A stretch of DNA of 64,000 bases from Lutraria lutraria (GCA_964023205.1 OZ026833.1:34698366-34762365), one strand, 5' to 3'; positions 49,349-58,030 are shown, numbered from the stretch's first letter. Notes: generated by a model not told the origin, from the sequence alone. Numbers and translations are program-made.

Positions 49349-50082
49349 TTAGGTTCTGCTTTCATCTGTTTGACAGGTTTACTTATAGGTTCTGCTTTCA
49401 TCTGTTTGGCAGGTTTACTTATAGGTGAACGAGGCTCAACAAAACTATCAAAGAATTCATCATCTTCCTCCGAATCGTCTGCTTTTTGCATCCATGACCA
49501 TCTCCGTTTATTTCCTATCGCTTCTTGTGGTACATTGACATCTCTTAGTCCACTAGAAAACTGTTCCCATCCTCTAGGCTCCGACCCTTTTCTATGACGT
49601 ATGACATCATTGACCAAATCAATAATGTTGGATCCTTGTATTGGTTTTCCATGGTATTCCAACATCCCTTGATCATTCCATGACATGTGGGGATGATTTT
49701 GTAGAAAGTGTAATAAAAGCTGAGTTTTTCGACGCATAGTAGTAGGAACACTTTCAAGAATCCGATCCGTCAATGTAGCAGGAGCCGCTTGTGCACCTTG
49801 AGCAGCTGGAACAACCGGTGCAGCCGGTGCAACGGGTGCAGCCAGAGTAGCCGGTTCACGTGCTTTTTGATGAGACAGTTGAAACTTTTGCAAGACTTGT
49901 CCATAGTGTTGTGCTTTTTCTGATTCAGACAACGATTCATTTTGTAATACGTCTCCCATTTGTTTCTGTAAATCGGATGTTTGACTGACTTGCGGGGGAG
50001 GAGGTAAACGTGGTCGTTGTTCTGTTTTCCATCGATTCATCTCTTCTAGCATTTTGAACGGGACGATAGCCATTTTCTTCAT
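49333..50082 (-). CDS. Polinton-conserved protein of unknown function (virion candidate)
   Basis: 249 residues. The N-terminus MAIVPFKMLEEMNRWK is followed by a Pro-rich stretch, an Ala/Pro linker (AAPVAPAAPVVPAAQGAQAAP), and a folded module about 105-150 (RKTQLLLHFLQNHP...WNDQGMLEYHGKPIQGSNIIDLVNDVIRHRK). The last part is acidic and then carries two copies of ISKPxKQMKAEP. I recall the same N-terminal and central motifs in unnamed Polinton proteins from other animals, but no function. It overlaps both neighbours by a few bases. Confidence 0.7.
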   Translation of the reverse strand: MKKMAIVPFKMLEEMNRWKTEQRPRLPPPPQVSQTSDLQKQMGDVLQNESLSESEKAQHYGQVLQKFQLSHQKAREPATLAAPVAPAAPVVPAAQGAQAAPATLTDRILESVPTTMRRKTQLLLHFLQNHPHMSWNDQGMLEYHGKPIQGSNIIDLVNDVIRHRKGSEPRGWEQFSSGLRDVNVPQEAIGNKRRWSWMQKADDSEEDDEFFDSFVEPRSPISKPAKQMKAEPISKPVKQMKAEPKWEAY

Positions 50083-50450
50083 AGCTTTTTCACCAGTGTG
50101 GCAACACCTCCACTGAGTGCTCCTGCAGCAACAGCTTTAGCAATGATTGGAGCAAGAGCCAGTAATGGAAATAATCCTCCTTTTTGATTCAACACACGTT
50201 TCTTTTTTTGAATGGATACTCTTTTATCTGCTAAAGTGCGGAGATGTTGACGCTTGGACTTCAACCTTTGCTTTTGAGAGGGGGATAAGGCAACATTGCC
50301 TTTTAAAACATTCTGACAGCATTCTGACACACATTGAATCATTTCTTTAGATGCTCCATGTATCATCTTTCTTCTTAACCCATCTGGGGCTTGAGTTAAA
50401 CCCAAAACCAGATGTCCGTATTTATGCAGGAGTGGTCTCTTTGGTGCCAT
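50079..50450 (-). CDS. Basic protein with hydrophobic tail, Polinton-conserved
   Basis: 123 residues. A helical basic domain (VSECCQNVLKGNVALSPSQKQRLKSKRQHLRTLADKRVS) is followed by QKGG and a hydrophobic Ala/Gly-rich tail (LALAPIIAKAVAAGALSGGVATLVKKL) that could insert into a membrane. The same layout of helices, then a K-x-GG turn, appears in the N-terminal 115 residues of the next gene upstream, so the two are probably paralogues. A TATAAAAG overlapping the neighbouring stop codon (50486-50495) is a likely promoter. A virion-internal membrane-active role is a guess. Confidence 0.65.
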   Translation of the reverse strand: MAPKRPLLHKYGHLVLGLTQAPDGLRRKMIHGASKEMIQCVSECCQNVLKGNVALSPSQKQRLKSKRQHLRTLADKRVSIQKKKRVLNQKGGLFPLLALAPIIAKAVAAGALSGGVATLVKKL

Positions 50451-50485
50451 TATGTCAAATAATACCTGTTTTTACTTCTTTACAG

Positions 50486-50495
50486 CTTTTATACT
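50486..50495 (-). promoter_or_regulatory. TATA box overlapping a stop codon
   Basis: The minus strand reads AGTATAAAAG, including the TAA that ends the gene at 50489. It stands 36-45 nt upstream of the ATG at 50450. Confidence 0.5.
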
Positions 50496-51598
50496 AAAGC
50501 ATCAAAGGCTTGTCTTGAAGCTGGATTCATAGGGCCCTGTCTCATCAGGTGAATACGATGTCTCAAAAGGGGTTTCAAGACAGCCTGTCTTGATAAGGTA
50601 GACAAGGATAGGGGTGAAAAACGGCACAATGGAGTGTCTGGTGAACTTCTTGAACTGGGAGATGATCTACTAGATGATCTGCTGGATGAACTCCTAGGTG
50701 TGCTAAAACTACTTGACCCACTGGTTGAATAACTGCTTGGCCCACTGGTTGAATAACTACTTGGCGAACTGAAGCTGCTTGGTCCACTTCTAGATGAACT
50801 GCTTGGCCCACTGCTTGAATAACTGCTTGGCCCACTGCTTGATAAACTTCTTGAACTTCTAGATAAACTGTTTGATCCACTTCTTGATAAACTTCTTGAA
50901 CTTCTAGATAAACTGTTTGATCCACTTCTTGATAAACTTCTAGATGAACTTTTAGGTGTGCTAAAACTGTTTGATCCACTTCTAGAAGAATTTCTTAAGC
51001 TTTTAGATGAGCTAAAGTTCAAACTACTCACAGGACTGATAGGAGACCATTGTAACTTACTGATTGGAGTTACAGCCATAGAGGGTGTTGAAGTGGTTTG
51101 CTTTCGACGACGGAGAGTAATAAAACGTTCATTGATCTTGGCAGGCGATTTTCTAGCTTTTTTAGCTGGTGCTTTTCTAGGTTTTCTAGCAGGCGATTTT
51201 CTTTTAGCTGGAGATTTTCTAGGTTTTCTAGCAGGCGCTTTTCTTTTAGCTGGAGATTTTACAAATTTACGAATCGTCTTTTGACCATTCCATCGGAGTA
51301 AACTTCGTATCATGACTCCACCAAGAAATCCACCTCCTCCTGGTTTCAATATGAGTTGACGTTTAGTATCCATGTCCACTTGATCATCTCCCAGCTGCTC
51401 TAATTCATGCTGATGTTTTTGCATAAAGTTTTGTGTTTGTTTAGGTAGCACAATTTTCTTTTTTAAAATCACCTTTGCTGCTAAGGTGAACCACTTGAGC
51501 ATTTCTTTTAATCCAGACCGTAGCATTTGCTCCCGTACAGTAGGGTCTCGTTCCTGACCCAAATGTTCTAACGATTGAGCTATGGCTGTGGCTGACAT
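50489..51598 (-). CDS. Histone-H1-like/Ser-Arg-rich core protein
   Basis: 369 residues in three parts. Residues 1-115 are helical and end PGGGGFLGG, resembling the neighbouring 123-residue protein. Residues about 118-155 are tandem SPAKRK/APARKPRK repeats like the tail of linker histones or protamines. Residues about 175-335 are almost pure Ser/Arg/Gly/Pro with NSLSRSSRSLSRSG-type repeats. Such a protein could condense the packaged genome, a role filled by small basic core proteins in adenoviruses, and its SPAK/RS sites could be phosphorylated. The DNA behind the Ser-rich part is itself a repeat, so length may vary between copies. A TATA box sits 34-43 nt upstream of the ATG. Confidence 0.75.
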   Translation of the reverse strand: MSATAIAQSLEHLGQERDPTVREQMLRSGLKEMLKWFTLAAKVILKKKIVLPKQTQNFMQKHQHELEQLGDDQVDMDTKRQLILKPGGGGFLGGVMIRSLLRWNGQKTIRKFVKSPAKRKAPARKPRKSPAKRKSPARKPRKAPAKKARKSPAKINERFITLRRRKQTTSTPSMAVTPISKLQWSPISPVSSLNFSSSKSLRNSSRSGSNSFSTPKSSSRSLSRSGSNSLSRSSRSLSRSGSNSLSRSSRSLSSSGPSSYSSSGPSSSSRSGPSSFSSPSSYSTSGPSSYSTSGSSSFSTPRSSSSRSSSRSSPSSRSSPDTPLCRFSPLSLSTLSRQAVLKPLLRHRIHLMRQGPMNPASRQAFDALV

Positions 51599-51631
51599 GA
51601 TGACTGAATGATCTTATATGAGTAAACGATG

Positions 51632-51641
51632 TTTATATATA
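51632..51641 (-). promoter_or_regulatory. TATA box for the H1-like core protein gene
   Basis: The minus strand reads TATATATAAA, 34-43 nt upstream of the ATG at 51598, at the end of the ATPase gene. Confidence 0.5.
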
Positions 51642-52280
51642 CACAACTGGCCCACGTTTTTCTCCAGTGATCCAGTGATGAAAAATATCAGTTCTTAACC
51701 GATAACTGTCTGGTGTTTGAGGGTGAAAGTCAATCACTAAATACCCATGAGGTGTAGAGATAGCATCTTGATAAGCGGGTAACAAGTGTGGCAATTGAAT
51801 TTGATTCGCCAACACTTTGATTTGTCCTTTATCTCTTGTGTTTTGAAATAAGATCATGTAATGTGCATTTAAACTCAGGGTACGACTGGCTTTCGATTGT
51901 TGAAACATGTTTTGTGTAATGTAGATCACACTAGCATTACGATGGTGACCTTTTCGTGTAAACCATAATTTGATTTTCTCTTCATCTTTATCACCAAGCA
52001 TGTCATCAAATATAATTAAATGAGGAATGGATGTATCCTCTACTATCTCTTCATCCTCGTCAGGTATCCCCTGTATGAACCGAATACTAGGTTCTTGTTC
52101 TTGTAATTGTGCATAGGCTACTTGCCATTCTTTGTAACACCATACAATACGCTCAGGTACTACTTGAAACAAATCTGATTTGTATTCCAACACCTTTTTT
52201 ACGAATTGTGTTTTACCAGAGCCACTAGGGCCTGCGATAAACATATTGCAAGGATGCTTAAAAAGTAAACTGGACTCCAT
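51633..52280 (-). CDS. FtsK/HerA-type genome packaging ATPase
   Basis: 215 residues. Walker A is GPSGSGKT (17-24), preceded by PCNMFIAG as usual in the A32-like packaging ATPases. Walker B is HLIIFDDML with acidic residues 92-93. VIYITQNMFQQ (about 118-128) supplies the polar sensor motif. The length is typical for Polinton and adintovirus enzymes. It would thread the genome into preformed capsids. The gene is separated from its upstream neighbour by about 100 bp containing that neighbour's poly(A) signals. Confidence 0.93.
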   Translation of the reverse strand: MESSLLFKHPCNMFIAGPSGSGKTQFVKKVLEYKSDLFQVVPERIVWCYKEWQVAYAQLQEQEPSIRFIQGIPDEDEEIVEDTSIPHLIIFDDMLGDKDEEKIKLWFTRKGHHRNASVIYITQNMFQQSKASRTLSLNAHYMILFQNTRDKGQIKVLANQIQLPHLLPAYQDAISTPHGYLVIDFHPQTPDSYRLRTDIFHHWITGEKRGPVVYI

Positions 52281-52320
52281 GACGTGAAAATCACAACTAA
52301 CACTATTGGAAGAAAAACAT

Positions 52321-52330
52321 TTTATTTATT
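52321..52330 (-). terminator. Overlapping poly(A) signals
   Basis: TTTATTTATT gives two overlapping AATAAA on the minus strand, about 60 nt after the stop codon at 52388. They probably end the polymerase-side transcript. Confidence 0.5.
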
Positions 52331-52387
52331 TGTATAACCAGATAAAACATGATTGAGTTCTTTACAAGTTTATGTATGAGTACAAGT

Positions 52388-52750
52388 TTATGTATGAGTA
52401 CAAGAATAATCACAACAAGAACAACACATGTCATGTAAGGGTAACAACAGTTTGTCAGAAAATTCAAACACACATTCTGAATGTCCAAATTGACTCAGAA
52501 ATGTTAACACAGAGTCATTGTTCACCACCTGTTTGAACCAATCCGTTTCACTCAAGTCCATGGGTACTGATTGTTTATAAAATGAATTCATCACATGAAG
52601 TCCATGTTTCATTTCTTCAAACATGTCTGGTGTACTCAACTGTTGTCGAATCCATTCCAGAGAATGATGACCTTCAGGTATCTTCATACGATAAGCAAAT
52701 ACCAATGCTTTTCTCAACAGGGTATGGTTCATAATATCAAACTGTTCCAT
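52388..52750 (-). CDS. Small protein with Cys-rich C-terminus, unknown
   Basis: 120 residues, mostly helical by composition, with a C-terminal cluster DMCCSCCDYSCTHT (five Cys plus His) that could bind a metal or be lipidated. Its start overlaps the end of the gene upstream by 22 bp and poly(A) signals follow. I recognise no family. Confidence 0.55.
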   Translation of the reverse strand: MEQFDIMNHTLLRKALVFAYRMKIPEGHHSLEWIRQQLSTPDMFEEMKHGLHVMNSFYKQSVPMDLSETDWFKQVVNNDSVLTFLSQFGHSECVFEFSDKLLLPLHDMCCSCCDYSCTHT

Positions 52751-53037
52751 TCTCGAATCGTGTGAATCACTCTATCGTTACATACATAAGTATTCCAATC
52801 GTCTCGATGGATAGCTTTCAAGTCTAAGTGTGCACTGATCATAGCATCACGAATCATCTGTCTAAATAGTTCAAACGTGTGAGGATTCAGAATCCACGCG
52901 CGAATGTCCTTGACCTTGACAAGGTCATCTTGTACAATACTGTATAACGTATCCGTATACAGCTCAAAGTCCAAAATGTAATATAAACTTATAAATCGTC
53001 TAGATGGTTTAACCATAATTGAATATTTCCTGAACAA
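52729..53037 (-). CDS. Small protein of unknown function
   Basis: 102 residues from 53037, or 95 from Met8 (MVKPSRRFISLYYILDFE). No domain recognised. It overlaps the gene upstream by 49 bp and the gene downstream by 22 bp, in the compact style of this element. The lack of stops in an overlapping arrangement supports a real gene. Confidence 0.5.
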   Translation of the reverse strand: MFRKYSIMVKPSRRFISLYYILDFELYTDTLYSIVQDDLVKVKDIRAWILNPHTFELFRQMIRDAMISAHLDLKAIHRDDWNTYVCNDRVIHTIREWNSLIL

Positions 53038-53657
53038 ATCACTATTCTAGGTCGATTCGCATGAACGGCTTCAATCTCGTGTTTGACTTCTCTTAAGCGA
53101 TGCCTTAATTTATAGAACACGGCACGATACTGTAGAATATGAATAACATGAGTGAACGGTACCTGTCTCTTAAATACCATGATACCACGTATTTTAAACT
53201 GTGAATACGGACGCCATCCGGGGTGAGATCTCCCATTGTCCTCTTCAGCCATACTGAACCATATCACATTGGGGGTAGAACGAAAATTGTTAGCTAAGGC
53301 AGATACGTCGCTCAAATTAGCATCGTGGATTAAAAAATCCCATGTCGTAGATAACATACGATCTAAGCTTTGTTGTACCACATTCAGTTTTCGTAGAATC
53401 GGTAATTTTTGGTTGAATGACAAGTCCTGGCGATCACCTACATCCTTCAACAGTCTCTCTATCCGTCGATGATTTGTATGTTGTAAGCTATGTATAGCAT
53501 TATGAGTAGCCCATGTGTGCACTAACTCCATCTTCCATGTTTTAGCGTTAGCCCATATGACATAACGATAAATTTTAAGTCTCAGCTCTATCGGTAGTAA
53601 GGGTATCCAATCCATGTCTTTATGAATAATGACTTTTAGATGACTTGTTCTAGTCAT
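52989..53657 (-). CDS. Unknown protein with F-box-like N-terminus
   Basis: 222 residues. WIPLLPIELRLKIYRYVIW (about 17-35) resembles the first helix pair of F-box domains (LPxELxxKI), which would link a target to an SCF ubiquitin ligase; this is only a motif-level resemblance. The rest is helical and basic, ending RPRIVICSGNIQLWLNHLDDL. The 17 bp between the polymerase stop and this ATG contain TGACCTTGACCTTTT, a tandem nuclear-receptor half-site. Confidence 0.55.
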   Translation of the reverse strand: MTRTSHLKVIIHKDMDWIPLLPIELRLKIYRYVIWANAKTWKMELVHTWATHNAIHSLQHTNHRRIERLLKDVGDRQDLSFNQKLPILRKLNVVQQSLDRMLSTTWDFLIHDANLSDVSALANNFRSTPNVIWFSMAEEDNGRSHPGWRPYSQFKIRGIMVFKRQVPFTHVIHILQYRAVFYKLRHRLREVKHEIEAVHANRPRIVICSGNIQLWLNHLDDL

Positions 53658-53677
53658 TACCTAAAAGGTCAAGGTCA
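53658..53677 (-). promoter_or_regulatory. Tandem AGGTCA half-sites between polymerase and next gene
   Basis: The plus strand reads AAGGTCAAGGTCA (about 53665-53677), two nuclear-receptor half-sites with the TCAAGGTCA extended form. The position, directly before the ATG at 53657, makes this a candidate promoter element. Confidence 0.4.
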
Positions 53678-56600
53678 GTCATGTAGATAACCATATGGCA
53701 CAGTCATATGATTCTCGACCACAATACGTTTGGTATACACCGAACGAAATGTTTTGACTTGTTTCTCACTGGTCACGGTTCTGTCCTTATGACGTTTAAT
53801 CCGAGAAGCATATTCAACTACGGTCGAATAATGATGTCTGTCTTTCACACAATCCACCATCGTATTGAAATTCACTTGTTGAGTGGCATTGTAGTCTAAC
53901 GTAATGCCTTTCACTTTGCAATTTTGATGGAGTTCACCGTTTTCAATGTATTCATAGCCATAGTTCTTTGGACCTAAAGCGACATATCTCACAATACGAC
54001 CCTTTGGTACCTCATCTGTCCATTTTCCCAATCGACTGGAGATAATAGGAACATTATAGCCATCAGGGTCATGAATGTACATACAACTGTCTGTGTCAAA
54101 ATACAATACTCTCTTTCCTAGAGGTTCAAGCACTTTGTACAGTTCTAATCGAGCATAAGCCGTCACAAATGAAGCCACCACAGGATTGGCTGATGAATGA
54201 GGGTCTGCTTTGTCCGATTCATCAGTGTAATTCATTAACATGAATTCATCATGATCAAAACACTCTACATATTTCACAGACTTTTTAGGATCGTTCAGTA
54301 TTCCGTAGAACTGGTCCAATCGATGAACATACTCTGTTTTAGGCAAGAGGTTGGTTTGAGCATTTTTGCCCCAGAGACAATTCAGCATGGTTTTGGCAAA
54401 AGCTCGTTTTCCTGGATTTTTCTCCACCTGTTGCAAACGAATTCCTTCAGCTTCAAAATAATCCTGTTTAAATTTATCTTGAGCCTCTTCCGTATCCACC
54501 CCTGGAGGATATCCACTAGCCTCTTGTTTCATTTTCAAGTATTTGTCAATGTATTGCCGATAGACGTCCGTACTCCATTCATCCCAGTGCCATACATGAT
54601 ACACTTTTGATACTTGATAGCCTAAAGCAATAGCTTTAGCCAATTCAACATGAGTCCATGTGCCATACAAGAACCGTTCATACGGTGAATGTGTACAATA
54701 ATCCATCTCCTTCTCAGCACAGGTACGGCATAGCGTAAACACCATTTTGCTATTACAGTGTATGGGTAAGACAGGCATCCATAAATCTTGCGGGGGTAGA
54801 ACACGGCATTTAATCAGTCCTTTGTATTTCTCAATATGCTGTTGATCAATTTGTTCTTGACTCATGATCACTGGATGGCCTATCGGATAAGTCCTGTACT
54901 TGTTCACATACGGATAGAGAGAACAAATATCCACATATTTGATTTCTTGGTCGTTGTCTACTTCATGATACAGTCGAACGGCATTCGTACGACCTCCGAA
55001 CAAAGCTTCCCTGGGTTGTATCGGTTCTTGACCATGATAGAATCGTTCCACTCTTGTCTTATAGGCAGGATCCTTTTGACAACGCTGATCAAATTCACAT
55101 TCCCACATGACCACAACAGGGTACCCCTGTTCTTTCAAAGACTCCAGTCGTTTATACGTATCGTGATAGGCCTGTTGCATGCTTCTCAAAGTATACGGAT
55201 TGATGGTACTTCGGTTAGGAAAACAGGTGGGGCACCCATGGTACCAACATCCCATGAATTCATACACGGTGTTGGTCTCTTGACAATAGCCATCCACGTA
55301 ATAAGGTCCAATTTTGACTTCGCCTTTGTTATTCAAGGCATGCCGAATATGTATCTCTTCGGTGACAGCCATCATTTGTAGCCAACGTATGCCTTTCATG
55401 GAATACCGGGTTTTATTGGGATACCCGGCATCCGAAATCACGGCTAAACTATGAGGCGGCATGGAATTTTTGCGCCAGGCTTTGTTACACACTTGAGCTA
55501 ATGTGGTAGCTTCAGTAAATGGATCTATTTGATCACTTTCCAATAATTGTTGACGAAATTCTCCACACCCGCGTCTTAAAATGTCCACATCCGATTGACA
55601 GTATTTCTCCATTTCCTTTTGAAAATCAAATACGTCACCTTTTCTTTCATTGTACCAGGTTAAAAACTCTTCACGTCGCTCTGGTTTCATACTATCCGGT
55701 TTGTAAAAGTGTAGCGGCAAATAAGGTCCCACATAATCTTGATACTCTAGGGTGTTTGCATAGAATGGAAACCATCCTTTGGCTAACTCGGTCAGTCCAA
55801 ATGTATTGGGAAAACCGGAGAGAGGCATACTCAGGAAACTGAGGGAGTCAATCATGCGTATTCCATGCACTCTCAATTGAATGATTTTACTACCATTCAT
55901 AATCAACTGGGGTTTCGCCGTCCCCTGAGTGAGCACATATCTAAGAATAAACTGAGCGTCATAGCCTTGAGCATTGTGGGCTATCACTGTCGATCCTCGA
56001 TGGGTAGGGAGAAATAGCCAAGTACAGAATTGTTGTAACGTATTTTCACCACGGAATGTCATTTGTCTGGCTTCATTCACCTCTTCACAATACTCACATG
56101 GAGCTTTCACTGACTTACACATACAGTCACCACAAGCACGTTGAGCCACACAAAAATTAGGGATATGTTCTCCAGAATCAAAACGACATTCAAAATCAAA
56201 AAAGATGAATGGTACTTCTGGTTGTTTTCTATCGGGTGGTTCATACGTTGGAATGTAACAGTCATGATCTGGTCCTACTATGGCTTTACAACACCTGCAT
56301 TTCTTTGTCCCTGGGCAAACGTGACTCCGTTTCGTTTCAATCACCTTTTGCCCACATTTCTTACAATTCCATACGGATTCACAAATGGTTTTACGTTGTT
56401 TTCCCGTTTTTGTTTTATGATTGTCAAAACATGCCTGACTCTGGAATAGGCGACGACAATCTGGACATCTTATAGATTGTCCTGCTGGGCACAGGGTGTG
56501 AGCATAACACTGACAAATATGGCTACACTGGTGTCCTTCACGGTGATCATAACTGATATCGCACCATTCACAATAATAACTCCTTCCGAGAAATCCGGTA

Positions 56601-57466
56601 ATGGATACGATACAGTCATAATGATTATCATGGTGAAAGATATGAATCACACGACTTTTTTCAGTCATAGCAGGTGGTTTGAATAACAATTCACTTCCAT
56701 AATGTTGTGGATGGATTTTAATCACATAGCCTGGATAGAGATAGTCCTGTAGTTTTTGGTATTCTTCTATACCGCACGACTGATCCGATGAAATACCCAC
56801 TTGCTTCAACAATGCTTCAGCTTCGTATTTTTGAAGATTTTTCTTAGAGCGACGTACATAATTCCATCGTTTTTTCCATTCCGGGGCTTGATTTTCATGT
56901 ACTTTACACCGTCCTACCACAATCGATCTAGCTAAACACATAGAGTCCTTACTATTGTCAATACACACAACACTTGTCTTTGACTTCCGCATACTGGATA
57001 AGTTTGGTGCTTTAAACGTTTTCTTTCCGGTTCCCTGTGGCATAGCAATATGCGTAATTTCCATCTGTGCCGCCCCATCATGAATTTTAAATTGACGGTT
57101 ACTTTGTGCCACACGTTCAATTTCATCCAACAATGTATCTCCACTAATACGAGATGCCCTATTAAACGGAACATGTATTCCAAAGTCCAAATCAGGATGT
57201 AGAATAGATACTCGAACTCGATCATTCGACTTCACTTCACATCTCTTGTAGAGCTGATCCATCATATCATTAAACACCCTGTTTGTAAATTCAAACGATT
57301 GATTATACGGCTGAAATGTCACATCATATACTCTAGATTGAGTCTTGAATTTTCTTGACTTTCTTTCCATGCGTGACTGTATGTTATAATAGTCGCTCAC
57401 AGGCTCAAACTTACTTCGTTTAGTTGGAGGTTCATCCTCACCACTAGTACTGTCGGTATCTGACAT
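53675..57466 (-). CDS. POLB: Protein-primed family B DNA polymerase
   Basis: The open frame runs from 57532 (1,285 residues), but a TATA box lies at 57494-57503, so I start at Met23 (57466, MSDTDSTSGED), giving 1,263 residues. Numbered from the longer frame: exonuclease motifs Asp446/Glu448 (FFDFEC), IAHNAQGYD (517-525) and YCQSDVD (644-650); polymerase motifs DICSLYP (868-874), Lys1047...NCLWGK, and YFDTDS (1144-1149). All catalytic residues are present. Upstream of these, residues about 192-315 (DSMCLARSIVV...HDNHYDCIVS) look OTU-protease-like, and 320-430 hold several Cys/His zinc clusters. A segment at 746-815 (VDGYC...GCWYHGCPTC...WECEFD) resembles VSR-type endonucleases. It would replicate the linear genome from protein-capped ends. 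Confidence 0.95.
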   Translation of the reverse strand: MSDTDSTSGEDEPPTKRSKFEPVSDYYNIQSRMERKSRKFKTQSRVYDVTFQPYNQSFEFTNRVFNDMMDQLYKRCEVKSNDRVRVSILHPDLDFGIHVPFNRASRISGDTLLDEIERVAQSNRQFKIHDGAAQMEITHIAMPQGTGKKTFKAPNLSSMRKSKTSVVCIDNSKDSMCLARSIVVGRCKVHENQAPEWKKRWNYVRRSKKNLQKYEAEALLKQVGISSDQSCGIEEYQKLQDYLYPGYVIKIHPQHYGSELLFKPPAMTEKSRVIHIFHHDNHYDCIVSITGFLGRSYYCEWCDISYDHREGHQCSHICQCYAHTLCPAGQSIRCPDCRRLFQSQACFDNHKTKTGKQRKTICESVWNCKKCGQKVIETKRSHVCPGTKKCRCCKAIVGPDHDCYIPTYEPPDRKQPEVPFIFFDFECRFDSGEHIPNFCVAQRACGDCMCKSVKAPCEYCEEVNEARQMTFRGENTLQQFCTWLFLPTHRGSTVIAHNAQGYDAQFILRYVLTQGTAKPQLIMNGSKIIQLRVHGIRMIDSLSFLSMPLSGFPNTFGLTELAKGWFPFYANTLEYQDYVGPYLPLHFYKPDSMKPERREEFLTWYNERKGDVFDFQKEMEKYCQSDVDILRRGCGEFRQQLLESDQIDPFTEATTLAQVCNKAWRKNSMPPHSLAVISDAGYPNKTRYSMKGIRWLQMMAVTEEIHIRHALNNKGEVKIGPYYVDGYCQETNTVYEFMGCWYHGCPTCFPNRSTINPYTLRSMQQAYHDTYKRLESLKEQGYPVVVMWECEFDQRCQKDPAYKTRVERFYHGQEPIQPREALFGGRTNAVRLYHEVDNDQEIKYVDICSLYPYVNKYRTYPIGHPVIMSQEQIDQQHIEKYKGLIKCRVLPPQDLWMPVLPIHCNSKMVFTLCRTCAEKEMDYCTHSPYERFLYGTWTHVELAKAIALGYQVSKVYHVWHWDEWSTDVYRQYIDKYLKMKQEASGYPPGVDTEEAQDKFKQDYFEAEGIRLQQVEKNPGKRAFAKTMLNCLWGKNAQTNLLPKTEYVHRLDQFYGILNDPKKSVKYVECFDHDEFMLMNYTDESDKADPHSSANPVVASFVTAYARLELYKVLEPLGKRVLYFDTDSCMYIHDPDGYNVPIISSRLGKWTDEVPKGRIVRYVALGPKNYGYEYIENGELHQNCKVKGITLDYNATQQVNFNTMVDCVKDRHHYSTVVEYASRIKRHKDRTVTSEKQVKTFRSVYTKRIVVENHMTVPYGYLHD

Positions 57467-57493
57467 GATTATGATCTTAGAACTTCTCCGCCG

Positions 57494-57542
57494 TTTTTTA
57501 TACTTCGGGTTCAAGGTCACAACGCGTGACACTCTATAAAAG
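57494..57542. promoter_or_regulatory. Bidirectional promoter with two outward TATA boxes
   Basis: The minus strand has GTATAAAAAA at 57494-57503, about 28-37 nt before the polymerase ATG at 57466. The plus strand has CTATAAAAG at 57534-57542, about 34 nt before the ATG at 57576. Between them lies TCAAGGTCA (57511-57519), an extended nuclear-receptor half-site of ERR/FTZ-F1 type. The arrangement explains divergent expression of polymerase and zinc-knuckle genes. Confidence 0.65.
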
Positions 57543-57575
57543 ACGTACGCTCCGTCCGTTTTTTATCATTTCAAC

Positions 57576-57926
57576 ATGAGCGATCCTAAAATGAACCAAG
57601 TTGAAGAGAACCGAGATCAAACTTTGATGTATTCATTAAAGAAGAAAATTAAAGAGCTTAACAACTTAGCGGATCAGCTCTGTGGACAGAAAAATGTAAC
57701 ATGGGATCATATCAAGTGTTATCGTTGTGGAAAGAAAGGACATTATTCTACCAGCTGTACGGAACCCTTCAACAATGAATGCTTTTATTGTCATGAACAA
57801 GGACATTTCATCGCAGACTGTCCTAAGAAACAAGGTGAACAGGTCGATCTACAGGACGCAGAACAGAGTAAGAAAAAACGTAAATACAAAAAGAATCCAA
57901 CAAAAACTGTGAGTGACTTTGTGTAA
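57576..57926 (+). CDS. CCHC double zinc-knuckle nucleic-acid-binding protein
   Basis: 116 residues. A probable coiled coil (YSLKKKIKELNNLADQL) is followed by two perfect CCHC knuckles, CYRCGKKGHYSTSC and CFYCHEQGHFIADC (C-x2-C-x4-H-x4-C), then a Lys-rich tail (KKKRKYKKN). Knuckles of this form bind single-stranded nucleic acid, as in retroviral nucleocapsids and CNBP. Divergent partner of the polymerase gene, so a replication accessory or single-strand-binding role is plausible. AATAAA at 58031 is the likely poly(A) signal; no histone-type stem-loop follows in this sense. Confidence 0.85.
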   Translation: MSDPKMNQVEENRDQTLMYSLKKKIKELNNLADQLCGQKNVTWDHIKCYRCGKKGHYSTSCTEPFNNECFYCHEQGHFIADCPKKQGEQVDLQDAEQSKKKRKYKKNPTKTVSDFV

Positions 57927-58030
57927 TCCAGACAATGTGTTGGACAATGTGTTGGACAATTGTGTATAAATTGGAGACTAAGTGAGTTGTATTGTGTTGT
58001 ACTTTGTTGTACTTTATAAATGTTTTCAAA

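Noticed and set aside
50575..50979. 134-aa minus-strand frame rich in Val/Gln/Glu
   Set aside because: Alternative frame of the Ser/Arg repeat DNA in the H1-like core gene.
54836..55381. 181-aa plus-strand frame inside the polymerase gene
   Set aside because: Shadow of the minus-strand polymerase coding sequence; no promoter or domain. The same holds for plus-strand frames at 35640, 54251, 56141 and 50958.
57467..57532. Polymerase start at the first ATG (57532)
   Set aside because: A TATA box lies between this ATG and Met23, so transcripts should begin downstream of it.
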